Origin: an uncultured Pelagibacteraceae bacterium
GTDB lineage: Bacteria > Pseudomonadota > Alphaproteobacteria > Pelagibacterales > Pelagibacteraceae
Length of the DNA: 32,201 nucleotides
NCBI GenBank assembly: GCA_902591185.1
Contig: CACIZU010000011.1
Coordinates: 1 to 32,201, forward strand
Reading direction: 5' to 3'
Both the position numbers and the translations under genes were made by a program. The stretch's first letter is position 1; each line of letters begins with the position of its first letter. Of this stretch, positions 18,779-26,404 are shown piece by piece. The notes below the pieces were generated by a model. That model was given only the letters and a program-made list of their open reading frames with translations, had not been told where the DNA came from and ran no database searches.

Positions 18779-18795
18779 ATTATAATCATTCTAAA
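18779..18795. promoter_or_regulatory. ICE-like palindrome before rubrerythrin (candidate Irr operator)
   Basis: ATTATAA-TCA-TTCTAAA. Compared with the reverse complement of the box before irr (TTTATAATAATTCTAAA) it is identical at 15 of 17 positions. It ends 3 bp upstream of the -35 TTGACA of the rubrerythrin promoter. A site just upstream of -35 is compatible with activation, or with repression if the bound protein covers the -35. Confidence 0.5.
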
Positions 18796-18798
18796 CTG

Positions 18799-18826
18799 TT
18801 GACATACAGAGAAGAATTATTATATC
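18799..18826 (+). promoter_or_regulatory. Promoter of the rubrerythrin operon
   Basis: A perfect -35 TTGACA (18799-18804), a 16-bp spacer and TATATC (18821-18826). Together with the strong AGGAG Shine-Dalgarno at 18846-18850 this is the best expression signal in the window, suggesting abundant product. Confidence 0.7.
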
Positions 18827-18858
18827 GTTTAACATCATTAAAATAAGGAGAATATACA

Positions 18859-19275
18859 ATGTCATTAAAAGGAACAAAAACAAAAGAAAATCTTGAAGCT
18901 GCATTTGCAGGCGAAAGCCAAGCAAACAGAAGATATCTTTACTTTGCCCAAAAAGCAGACATCGAAGGATACAATGATGTTGCATCAGTATTTAGATCAA
19001 CTGCTGAAGGTGAAACAGGTCATGCGCATGGACATCTTGAGTATTTAGAAGAAGTGGGTGATCCTGCTACAGGTTTACCAATTGGTGAAACTAAAGCTAA
19101 TTTAGCTTCAGCTGTACAAGGTGAAACTCATGAGTACACAGATATGTATCCAGGTATGGCTAAAACAGCTAGAGAAGAAGGTTTTGAAGAAATAGCTGAT
19201 TGGTTTGAAACATTAGCAAAAGCTGAAAAATCTCACGCTGGTAAATTCCAAAAAACTTTAGAGTCTATTAGCTAA
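18859..19275 (+). CDS. Rubrerythrin (di-iron domain only)
   Basis: 138 residues in a four-helix ferritin-like fold. All seven di-iron ligands of rubrerythrin are present: Glu19, Glu52, His55, Glu89, Glu92, Glu123 and His126. The C-terminal rubredoxin domain with its two CxxC pairs is absent, so electrons must come from another protein. Rubrerythrins reduce hydrogen peroxide to water in the cytoplasm. The next two genes encode an Fe-S oxidoreductase-like protein and a DUF3501 protein; the former is a candidate electron donor. Strong promoter and SD, preceded by an ICE-like palindrome, so probable Irr control. Family firm; partner and regulation inferred. Confidence 0.93.
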   Translation: MSLKGTKTKENLEAAFAGESQANRRYLYFAQKADIEGYNDVASVFRSTAEGETGHAHGHLEYLEEVGDPATGLPIGETKANLASAVQGETHEYTDMYPGMAKTAREEGFEEIADWFETLAKAEKSHAGKFQKTLESIS

Positions 19276-19282
19276 AAATATT

Positions 19283-19312
19283 TTTTAGTGAGCATATATT
19301 TGCTCACTAAAA
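19283..19312. repeat. Perfect 12-bp inverted repeat after rubrerythrin
   Basis: TTTTAGTGAGCA (19283-19294), 6-base loop, TGCTCACTAAAA (19301-19312). The stem is perfect, but on either strand the 3' arm is followed by A-rich rather than T-rich sequence, so it is not a standard intrinsic terminator. It lies between rubrerythrin and the Fe-S gene and could stabilise the upstream mRNA 3' end, giving more rubrerythrin than downstream product, or bind a protein as DNA. Confidence 0.75.
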
Positions 19313-19333
19313 TATCCAAATAATTTCAAAAAA

Positions 19334-20665
19334 ATGAGTAAAGAAGGCAGTTTAGATGCACCTGTAAGACACCCAATAGATTTTAAACATCCTGATTTTT
19401 TAAATCATGAAAAATTAGATGGTGAAATGAGAAGAGTGTTTGATATTTGTCATGGTTGCAGAAGATGTTTTAATCTATGTGACTCATTTCCAAAACTCTT
19501 CGATATGATTGATGAGTCTGAAAATGAAAATGTAGAAAGCATATCAAGTAATCAGTTCGCACCAGTAGTTGATGCTTGTACTTTGTGTGATATGTGTTTT
19601 ATGACTAAGTGTCCATATGTACCGCCGCATGATTTTGATTTAGATTTCCCTCATTTGATGTTGAGATATCGAACAGCACAAAAGAAACTAGGTAAATTAC
19701 CAAGTGTACCAATACAATTAGCTAAGATTGATAGAAATGCAAAAATTGGAGTTATGTTTTCAAAACTAATTAATTGGGCAATAGATACTAAAAACAAATT
19801 TTTAAGAAAAATTTTAGAGATTGTTTCAGGGATTGATAAAAGAGTTCAATTACCAAAATATAATTCAGAAACATTTTCAAATTTTTTCAAAAAAAATAAT
19901 GATAAAATTAATTTTGAAGCTTCAAATAAAGATAGAAAAGTTGTTATTTACTCAACATGTTTTGTAAATTTTAATAAAAAAAATACAGGTGTTGCAGCTT
20001 TAAAAGTTTTAAAAAAAAATGGAATAGAAGTTCAAGAAGCTTACCCAGGGTGTTGTGGAATGCCCTTTTTAGAGCAAGCCGATCTTGTAAAAGTGGTTGA
20101 ACAAGCGAATAGAGTGTCAAAAGATTTATTAGAGTGGATAGATAAAGGTTATAAAGTAATAACTCTAACTGCCAGTTGTGGTTTAATGTTAAAATTTGAA
20201 TGGCCACTTTTATTACCTGATAATGAAAATATAAAAAGATTATCTTCAAATGTAATGGATATTGATGAGTACGTTGTAGACATTTCCAATAATGAAGGTT
20301 TGGTTGAAGGATTGCAAGAAATTGACGGTGGTGTAACAGTTCATCATGCTTGTCATGCACGAGCACAAAACATGGGTGTTAAAGCAAGAGATATGTTAAA
20401 ATTAATTCCAAATGTTAAGATAGATGTCGTCGAAAAATGTGCTGGTCATGGAGGTACTTTTGGAGTGATGAAGGGAACATATGATTTAGCAAATAAAGTT
20501 GGTAGACCTGTGGCAAAACAAATTAAAAATAAAAATAATAAATATATGGCATCAGATTGTCCTTTAGCAGGTAAGCACTTAAAGCAATTAGAAGTTGATA
20601 CAAATATATCTAACGATGAGGCGTTACATCCTATCGAATTAATGGCAAAAAGTTATAGGTTATGA
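19334..20665 (+). CDS. GlpC/HdrD-like iron-sulfur oxidoreductase subunit
   Basis: 443 residues. Two [4Fe-4S] ferredoxin-like motifs are at Cys39-x2-Cys42-x2-Cys45-x3-Cys49 and Cys82-x2-Cys85-x2-Cys88-x4-Cys93. The C-terminal half has two cysteine-rich (CCG-type) domains: the first contains YPGCCGMPF; the second has ACHARAQ and EKCAGHGG, where the usual CCG is CAG. Such proteins pass electrons between quinones or flavoproteins and other carriers (GlpC, heterodisulfide reductase HdrD). No membrane segment is evident. It sits between rubrerythrin and DUF3501 and overlaps the latter by 4 bp. An electron route to rubrerythrin is a reasonable inference, not shown. Confidence 0.85.
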   Translation: MSKEGSLDAPVRHPIDFKHPDFLNHEKLDGEMRRVFDICHGCRRCFNLCDSFPKLFDMIDESENENVESISSNQFAPVVDACTLCDMCFMTKCPYVPPHDFDLDFPHLMLRYRTAQKKLGKLPSVPIQLAKIDRNAKIGVMFSKLINWAIDTKNKFLRKILEIVSGIDKRVQLPKYNSETFSNFFKKNNDKINFEASNKDRKVVIYSTCFVNFNKKNTGVAALKVLKKNGIEVQEAYPGCCGMPFLEQADLVKVVEQANRVSKDLLEWIDKGYKVITLTASCGLMLKFEWPLLLPDNENIKRLSSNVMDIDEYVVDISNNEGLVEGLQEIDGGVTVHHACHARAQNMGVKARDMLKLIPNVKIDVVEKCAGHGGTFGVMKGTYDLANKVGRPVAKQIKNKNNKYMASDCPLAGKHLKQLEVDTNISNDEALHPIELMAKSYRL

Positions 20666-21261
20666 TTGTGCCAAAAGAAAAAAAAGAAATTCAAAAACAA
20701 GACATCATGCCATTAGATGTTTATATAAAAAATCGAAAAGAGCTTAGAAAAAATATTGTTAGTTTTAAAAAAGATAGAAGGATTGCATTAGGTCCATATG
20801 CAACCTTTCACTTTGAATGTTATGAGACGATGTTAGCTCAGGTGCAAGAAATGCTTTATATTGAAAAAGGTGGAGATGAACAGCTTAAAGATGAGCTTGC
20901 AGCTTATAATCCTTTAATACCAAATGGAAAAGAGTTATCAGCTACTTTAATGTTTGAAATAGATAATCCTGTTTCAAGATCAGCTTTCCTTAGTAAAGTA
21001 GGTGGAATTGAAGAAAAAGTATTTATAAGAATTGATGGTATGAAGATAAAAGCTATTCCAGAGAAAGATGTTGACAGAACTTCAACTGAAGGCAAAGCCT
21101 CCTCAGTTCAATTCATACATTTTAAATTTACAGACGAACAAATTCAAAAATTTAAATCAAATAATAGTGATATTGAAATTGGAATAGATCATAAGGAATA
21201 TTCACATTTTACAAAACTAAGTGCTGTTAATATAAGTTCTTTATCAGTTGATTTTAATTAA
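20662..21261 (+). CDS. DUF3501 family protein
   Basis: 199 residues, soluble, no signal peptide or membrane segment. It matches the uncharacterised DUF3501 family, recognised from MPLDVYIKNRKELRKNIVSFKKDRRIALGP at the start and FECYETMLAQVQEMLYIEKGG, PNGKELSATLMFEI and VQFIHFKF later. The family is usually encoded beside rubrerythrin and a GlpC/Hdr-like Fe-S protein, as here. Its start overlaps the Fe-S gene by 4 bp (ATGA), so the two are translationally coupled and probably act together. Function unknown. The stop shares bases with that of the convergent SH3 gene. Confidence 0.85.
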   Translation: MIVPKEKKEIQKQDIMPLDVYIKNRKELRKNIVSFKKDRRIALGPYATFHFECYETMLAQVQEMLYIEKGGDEQLKDELAAYNPLIPNGKELSATLMFEIDNPVSRSAFLSKVGGIEEKVFIRIDGMKIKAIPEKDVDRTSTEGKASSVQFIHFKFTDEQIQKFKSNNSDIEIGIDHKEYSHFTKLSAVNISSLSVDFN

Positions 21262-21707
21262 TTAAGCCCCCAAACATTATTGGTTTTAATCCATCCTTTA
21301 AAGTTATCAGATTTAATTTTGCACCATTTTTTTTCACATTTTTGTAAAATTAGCAGCCTACCTTTTTTAATTTGAGCAATTGGTTTTGCATAAGAAGTTG
21401 GTTTTTTAAATAAAATTTTATCTTTGGTTGTAATAACAGAATTACTTTTTTTTAATTGAGAAATATGTATCCATCCACTGTTATTTTTTAAGTCAATTAT
21501 TCTTCTGAAGTTTTCTTTTTTATCTATTTGTTTTATAGGAAGATTTATTTTTTTATAAACATATTTAACATCAGATTTAAAGTTTGGTCCATAACGAACA
21601 TTAACTTCATTTTTTTTTAAAGAAAGAAAAGTTTCTTCTGCAAAACTCGAAGAAATTAAAATTGTTAAAATAAATAATGTATTAAAAATTTTTTGCATTA
21701 ATTGCAT
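21258..21707 (-). CDS. Exported bacterial SH3-domain protein
   Basis: 149 residues. A signal peptide (MQKIFNTLFILTILISSSFA) precedes two SH3-like repeats (PF06347-like): EVNVRYGPNF...GWIHISQL and a second ending KCEKKWCKIKSDNFKGWIK. Such proteins are periplasmic and often bind peptidoglycan or other envelope partners; a precise role cannot be given. The start may instead be ATG 21698, where the ATG overlaps the stop of the upstream ThiF-family gene by one base (TAATG), an arrangement seen repeatedly in this window. It is last in the minus-strand ubiE-to-SH3 run. Confidence 0.75.
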   Translation of the reverse strand: MQLMQKIFNTLFILTILISSSFAEETFLSLKKNEVNVRYGPNFKSDVKYVYKKINLPIKQIDKKENFRRIIDLKNNSGWIHISQLKKSNSVITTKDKILFKKPTSYAKPIAQIKKGRLLILQKCEKKWCKIKSDNFKGWIKTNNVWGLN

Positions 21708-22453
21708 TTACATTTTTTTCTTTTGTTAAGTTTTACTTTTCTAAAATTCAAATTTAATAAATCTAGAATTAAAATAAATCCATTTAAATTTTGACCAATA
21801 TTTAAGATTTTTTTTAAAATCTCATTGGCTTGCATGGTACCTACAATTCCCGCAATAGTGCCTAGTATTCCTTCGTATTCACAATTTAATATTTCATCGG
21901 ATATAGTTTCTTCTTGATAAAAACATCTTAAACAGGAGTTTTTTTTATTATTAAAATTAAAAGTGAAGATATGACCATCAAATTTACTTATAGCTCCAGT
22001 TACAAGGAATTTTTTGTATTTAAGACTTAAATCATTAATTAAAAACTTAGTTTCAAAATTATCTGTACCATCAACTATATAATCATAATTCTTAATTATT
22101 TTTTCAAAATTTTTTCTGTCTAATTTAAAATTGAAGATATTAATCCTAGTTTTAAGATTGATAATTTTTAATTTTTTTTGAGCTACTTTAACCTTTGATT
22201 TATTCAAATCTCCTTCATCATATAAGCTTTGTCTGTGAATATTTGAAAGGCTAACCAAATCATTATCTACAATTCCTATAGTTCCAACTCCAGATCTGGT
22301 TAAAAACTCTGCTACAGGGCAACCCAAACCTCCCATGCCAATTATTAACACTTTAGAATTTATAATTTTTTTCTGACCTACTATTCCAACATTTTTTAAG
22401 ATTATTTGTCTTGAAAATCTCTTAATTTGATTTTTATTTAATTTTGAGCTCAT
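21698..22453 (-). CDS. ThiF/MoeB/HesA-family adenylyltransferase (E1-like)
   Basis: 251 residues. The nucleotide-binding loop GMGGLG (39-44), VDNDLVSLSNIHRQ and DGTDNFETKFLIND are the E1-like signatures. A zinc site is built from CLRC (Cys174, Cys177) and a C-terminal CKC (Cys248, Cys250). These enzymes adenylate the C-terminal Gly-Gly of ThiS or MoaD so that sulfur can be loaded for thiamine or molybdopterin synthesis. No rhodanese domain is attached. There is no thi or moa gene nearby, so I cannot choose between MoeB and ThiF. It overlaps dut by 4 bp and the SH3 gene by 10 (or 1) bp. Confidence 0.88.
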   Translation of the reverse strand: MSSKLNKNQIKRFSRQIILKNVGIVGQKKIINSKVLIIGMGGLGCPVAEFLTRSGVGTIGIVDNDLVSLSNIHRQSLYDEGDLNKSKVKVAQKKLKIINLKTRINIFNFKLDRKNFEKIIKNYDYIVDGTDNFETKFLINDLSLKYKKFLVTGAISKFDGHIFTFNFNNKKNSCLRCFYQEETISDEILNCEYEGILGTIAGIVGTMQANEILKKILNIGQNLNGFILILDLLNLNFRKVKLNKRKKCKCN

Positions 22454-22887
22454 TTTCCAGTTGAGCCAAATCCACCCTCTCCTCTAACAGTTTCTGGAAG
22501 GTTGTCGATTTCTTCTAGATTCATTTTAACAACTGGAGTTAAAATCATTTGAGCTATTCTATCTTTATTATTTACTATAAATTCATCATCTCCGTGGTTA
22601 TAAAGAATTACTTTAATTTCTCCTCTGTAGTCACTATCTATTGTGCCTGGCGTGTTTAATACACTAATATTATTTTTAGCCGCCAAACCAGACCTAGGTC
22701 TTATCTGAATTTCAAATTTATTAGAAAATGCAACAGAAATTCCAGTTGGAACCAAACAAGATGAATGAGGTTTTAGGTTTATAGGTTCTTTTATAAATGC
22801 CATCAAATCCATACCAGAGGCTCCATTAGTTTTGTAAGTAGGCAGTTCTACTGACGAGTCTAATTTTTTTATAAGAACTTTTGTCAT
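22450..22887 (-). CDS. dut: dUTP diphosphatase
   Basis: 145 residues, the normal trimeric dUTPase size. All five motifs are visible, including GASGMDL (1), RPRSGLA (2), GTIDSDYRGEI (3, with catalytic Asp), RIAQM (4) and RGEGGFGSTG (5). It hydrolyses dUTP to dUMP, keeping uracil out of DNA and feeding dTMP synthesis. It overlaps coaBC by one base (TAATG) and the ThiF-family gene by 4 bp. A dut gene next to coaBC is common in proteobacteria. Confidence 0.97.
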   Translation of the reverse strand: MTKVLIKKLDSSVELPTYKTNGASGMDLMAFIKEPINLKPHSSCLVPTGISVAFSNKFEIQIRPRSGLAAKNNISVLNTPGTIDSDYRGEIKVILYNHGDDEFIVNNKDRIAQMILTPVVKMNLEEIDNLPETVRGEGGFGSTGK

Positions 22888-24092
22888 TAACTCAATTGAT
22901 CAATTATTCTATCAACGATTTCATCAGATATTTTAGATTTTTTTTTATAAGCAAGTTTTTCTTTTTTTATATTTTTGTTATTATAATAAATTGTTACTTC
23001 ATTAAAGTCAGAGTCAAAACCAATTTTATTATTAGATACATCGTTTGCAATAATCCAATCACAATTTTTGCTATTTAATTTTTCTTTAGCATTACTTTCA
23101 ATATTATTTGTTTCGGCCGCAAAACCTATCACTAGATTTGGTCTCATTGAATTATGATTACAAATGTAATTCAAAATATCTACATTTTTTTCAAAAATTA
23201 AATTTAAAGAATCTTGTTTCTTAATTTTGTTTTCATATTTTTTATTTATTTTAAAATCAGCTACTGCTGCTGAAAAAATTGCTACATCTGTAGGTAAATT
23301 TTCTTGAGTAGCAGTTAACATTTCATCTGCAGTTTCAACTTTTATTAGCTTAATATCTTCATCAACACTTAAATTTGTTGGACCAGAAATTAGAGTAGTA
23401 TCAAAACCTTTTTTAGATAAAGATTTAGCAATTTCATATCCTTGTTTTCCGCTTGATTTATTTGTAATAAATCTTACTGGATCAATATATTCGTTTGTTG
23501 GACCTGCAGTAACCAATGCTTTAAATTTTATATTATTTTTTTGATCTAAAAAATAATTATCAATTTTAGCGGATATTTTTAATGGGTCTGACATTTTACC
23601 TTCTCCATATTCACCACATGCCATTTCCCCAATTTCCGGACCAATTATCCTGTAACCAAAATTTTTTAGTTTTTTTAAGTTTTGTTTTGTAGATTGATGC
23701 TCCCACATTCTTACATTCATTGCCGGAGCTAAATAAATACTTTTATTAGAAGCTAGAACTACTGTTGATGCTAAATCATCGGTTGCTCCTTGTGCTAATT
23801 TTGAAATTGTATTAGCAGTTGCGGGTGCTATCAGTATTACATCAGCCCATCTTGATAGCGAGATATGATCTATTTCAGTTTCATTTTCAACACTAAATAA
23901 GTCACTATAAACTTTACCTTGAGAAAGAGAAGCAACGGAAAGTGGAGTGACAAACTCTTTAGCGCTAGCAGTTAGTATGGTCTTAATTTCTGCTCCATTA
24001 TTTTTAAAAAGCCTTATCGTTTCAAGACTTTTATATGCAGAAATTCCACCACATATAATAAATAGAATTTTTTTATTTAACAGATTTCTCAT
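22887..24092 (-). CDS. coaBC: Bifunctional phosphopantothenoylcysteine decarboxylase/synthetase
   Basis: 401 residues. The N-terminal flavoprotein CoaC part contains GGISAYK, the PAMNVRMW motif and the substrate-recognition flap with its Cys (GEMACGEYGEG). The C-terminal CoaB part has TAGPTNEYIDPVRFITNKSSGKQGYEIA, AAVADF and an ANDVS stretch. It catalyses two consecutive steps of coenzyme A synthesis from 4'-phosphopantothenate and cysteine. It lies 8 bp after ubiB in the minus-strand run. Confidence 0.96.
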   Translation of the reverse strand: MRNLLNKKILFIICGGISAYKSLETIRLFKNNGAEIKTILTASAKEFVTPLSVASLSQGKVYSDLFSVENETEIDHISLSRWADVILIAPATANTISKLAQGATDDLASTVVLASNKSIYLAPAMNVRMWEHQSTKQNLKKLKNFGYRIIGPEIGEMACGEYGEGKMSDPLKISAKIDNYFLDQKNNIKFKALVTAGPTNEYIDPVRFITNKSSGKQGYEIAKSLSKKGFDTTLISGPTNLSVDEDIKLIKVETADEMLTATQENLPTDVAIFSAAVADFKINKKYENKIKKQDSLNLIFEKNVDILNYICNHNSMRPNLVIGFAAETNNIESNAKEKLNSKNCDWIIANDVSNNKIGFDSDFNEVTIYYNNKNIKKEKLAYKKKSKISDEIVDRIIDQLS

Positions 24093-24100
24093 TTGCAGAA

Positions 24101-25669
24101 TTAAAATACCAATAGTCCAAAAATTACAAGACCTAATAAGCCAATAATAGATTGATTTCTAAAAGCAATCATTTCAGATTTTTTATTATTTAAAGCAGTA
24201 TAAGAATTTGAGTTTTGAGGAATTTGACCACTAGCTAAAAATGTTAACGCCTGATTAGCTTTATCCATAATTTCAGGAAACTCGGGTAATCGTTTAATAA
24301 CTTCAGAAGTATTTTTTAATGTCTCGTTAAAATTATTGATTGGGTCCTTTGTCTCTTTCAACCAACTTTCAAGCACTGGTTTTGAAGTTATCCAAATATT
24401 GGTATTGGGATTTAATTTTCTTGCCACTCCTTCAACAACGACCATAGTTTTTTGTAACATTAATAATTGGGGTTGAGTTTGCATATTAAATTTTTCAGTC
24501 ACATCAAATAATTGCTTTAACAATTTTCCTCCAGATATATCTTTAACTGCTTGGCCAAATATAGGTTCTCCAATTGATCTTAGAGCTTGAGCCAAGTCAT
24601 CAATTGGAACATTATTAGGAACCAATCCTGCTACCAAGTGTACTTCAGCTACCTTTCGATAATCTCTTTGAATAAAGCCAAATAAAATTTCTGCTAAAAA
24701 TCTTTTATTAATTTTATCTAGTCTTCCCATTATTCCAAAATCTATAGGGACAATTTGACCACTGTTATCAACAAAAATATTTCCTTGATGCATATCCGCA
24801 TGAAAAAATCCATCTCTAACCGCATGTCTTAAAAAATGTTGAATAATGTCTTCAGCAATTTTATTTGTATCCAGGTTTCTTTTCTTTAACTCTTCTGTTT
24901 CTCTTATAGAAATTCCATCTATCCAATCTAAAGTCATTACATTTTCACTTGTAAAATTCCAATAGATTTGAGGAATTTTAAATCCAACATCGTTTTTTGT
25001 ATTTTCTGCATATTCATTTGCTGCAGCAGCCTCAAATCTTAAATCCATTTCAAGATTAGTTATTTCTTTTAGAAGAAAGACCACCTCAACAAGCTTTAAT
25101 CGTTTTGTTTTTTTTACAAATGACTCAATTATGAAAGCAAATAACATCATTGCATCTATCTCTTCATTAAATATTTTTTTGATATTTGGTCTTAAAATTT
25201 TTATTGCTACATCTTTAATGGTTCCATTATCATTAATTTTAGCTTTATGTACTTGAGCAATTGATGCGGCGGCTACAGGTTCGCTTAGATCAATTATAGA
25301 ATTATAAGTATCATTACCCAAGTCATTTCTAATTATTTCTTTTGCTTGATTTGTAGAAAATGGTGGTAATCGATCTTGTAGATTTTCAAGTTTTGTAGAT
25401 AATTCATCTCCAATAATGTCTGGCCTTGTTGCTAAAAATTGTCCAAGTTTTATAAATGTAGTTCCCATAGATTCTAATGAGCTAGAAAGTCTTTCACCTT
25501 CATTCTTATTAAAATCTGCTTGTTCTTTTTTTAAAATTGAAAATGATAAAAGTTGAAATAATATTGTTACAGCTAGGGGTGGTTTTTTAAATTTTGAAGC
25601 AATATTCAAGATATCGGATTTTGCAACCTTCCTGCCTAACTTGAATAGTGTTATAAGTTTTTTGATCAT
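24101..25669 (-). CDS. ubiB: UbiB, ABC1/COQ8-type atypical kinase for ubiquinone synthesis
   Basis: 522 residues. The UbiB-specific KxGQ motif (FIKLGQFLATRPD), the alanine-rich loop in place of the P-loop (EPVAAASIAQVHKA), the catalytic-loop region FFHADMHQGNIF and the DFG motif (VPIDFGIMGRL) are all seen. A hydrophobic tail (about 500-522) anchors it in the membrane; E. coli UbiB has two such helices, here one is clear. UbiB proteins have ATPase activity and support the ubiquinone biosynthetic complex. The start overlaps the ubiE stop by one base. Confidence 0.95.
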   Translation of the reverse strand: MIKKLITLFKLGRKVAKSDILNIASKFKKPPLAVTILFQLLSFSILKKEQADFNKNEGERLSSSLESMGTTFIKLGQFLATRPDIIGDELSTKLENLQDRLPPFSTNQAKEIIRNDLGNDTYNSIIDLSEPVAAASIAQVHKAKINDNGTIKDVAIKILRPNIKKIFNEEIDAMMLFAFIIESFVKKTKRLKLVEVVFLLKEITNLEMDLRFEAAAANEYAENTKNDVGFKIPQIYWNFTSENVMTLDWIDGISIRETEELKKRNLDTNKIAEDIIQHFLRHAVRDGFFHADMHQGNIFVDNSGQIVPIDFGIMGRLDKINKRFLAEILFGFIQRDYRKVAEVHLVAGLVPNNVPIDDLAQALRSIGEPIFGQAVKDISGGKLLKQLFDVTEKFNMQTQPQLLMLQKTMVVVEGVARKLNPNTNIWITSKPVLESWLKETKDPINNFNETLKNTSEVIKRLPEFPEIMDKANQALTFLASGQIPQNSNSYTALNNKKSEMIAFRNQSIIGLLGLVIFGLLVF

Positions 25670-26373
25670 TAAAGTTTCCAGCCACTATGAATTGAAACAA
25701 TACCACTAGAAAAGTTTCTGTAGGAACATTTTTGAAAATTATTTTTTTTCATTAAATCAATCAGCTCTTCTTGGTTAATAAATTGCTTAATGCTTTTAAC
25801 TAGATATTCATATGGTTCTTTTTCACCAACAACAAATCGTCCTATGATTGGAATTAATTTTGAATAATTTTTATAAATAAAATTTAGATTAGAATTTTGA
25901 ATTTTAGAAAATTCGAGGCATAAATAACGTCCACCTGGTTTTAAAACTCTATAAGCCTCAGAAAGAGCTTTATTTAAATTTTTAGTATTCCTTAGGCCGA
26001 AGCTAATAGTATAAAAGTCAAATGTATTGTCGGGTAATGGTAATTTTTCAGCAGAAGAAATTATCCACTTGATATTTTTATAATTAGACATTTTCTGCTT
26101 TCCCTGACCAATCATGAACTTGTTTGGGTCAACACAGGTTATTTCAGCATTTTTGTTTGTATTGTCTAAAAAAAGTTTACCAATATCACCAGTACCACAT
26201 GCAACATCAATTAATTTTTTTTTTATAGAAGGATTCATCATATTAATTAGACATTTTTTCCAAATTCTATGAACTCCTAAAGACATAAAATCATTCATCA
26301 AGTCATATTTATTGTAAACTTGATCAAAAACACCTTCTACTAGTCCTTTTTTATTTTGAAGATACTGTTGCAT
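25669..26373 (-). CDS. ubiE: Demethylmenaquinol/2-polyprenyl-benzoquinol C-methyltransferase
   Basis: 234 residues. SAM-binding motif DVACGTGDIG, the UbiE signature YDLMNDFMSLGVHRIWKK near the N-terminus and RVLKPGGRYLCLEFSK later identify it. It methylates the quinone ring in ubiquinone synthesis. It leads the minus-strand block, coupled to ubiB, and is divergent from mutM with only 31 bp between the start codons. The ubiE-ubiB neighbours of mutM are a common alphaproteobacterial arrangement. Confidence 0.96.
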   Translation of the reverse strand: MQQYLQNKKGLVEGVFDQVYNKYDLMNDFMSLGVHRIWKKCLINMMNPSIKKKLIDVACGTGDIGKLFLDNTNKNAEITCVDPNKFMIGQGKQKMSNYKNIKWIISSAEKLPLPDNTFDFYTISFGLRNTKNLNKALSEAYRVLKPGGRYLCLEFSKIQNSNLNFIYKNYSKLIPIIGRFVVGEKEPYEYLVKSIKQFINQEELIDLMKKNNFQKCSYRNFSSGIVSIHSGWKL

Positions 26374-26404
26374 AAAAAAAAATATATATTCAATATAGTG
26401 TGAA
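26374..26404. promoter_or_regulatory. 31-bp divergent ubiE/mutM start region
   Basis: Only 31 bases, all A/T apart from one C and two or three G, separate the two start codons. TATATT (26385-26390) could serve as a -10, but neither gene has room for a full promoter here, so the -35 of each must lie inside the coding sequence of the other. Confidence 0.35.

Noticed and set aside
19283..19312. Rho-independent terminator after rubrerythrin
   Set aside because: Strong stem but no T-run after the 3' arm on either strand; kept as an inverted repeat instead.
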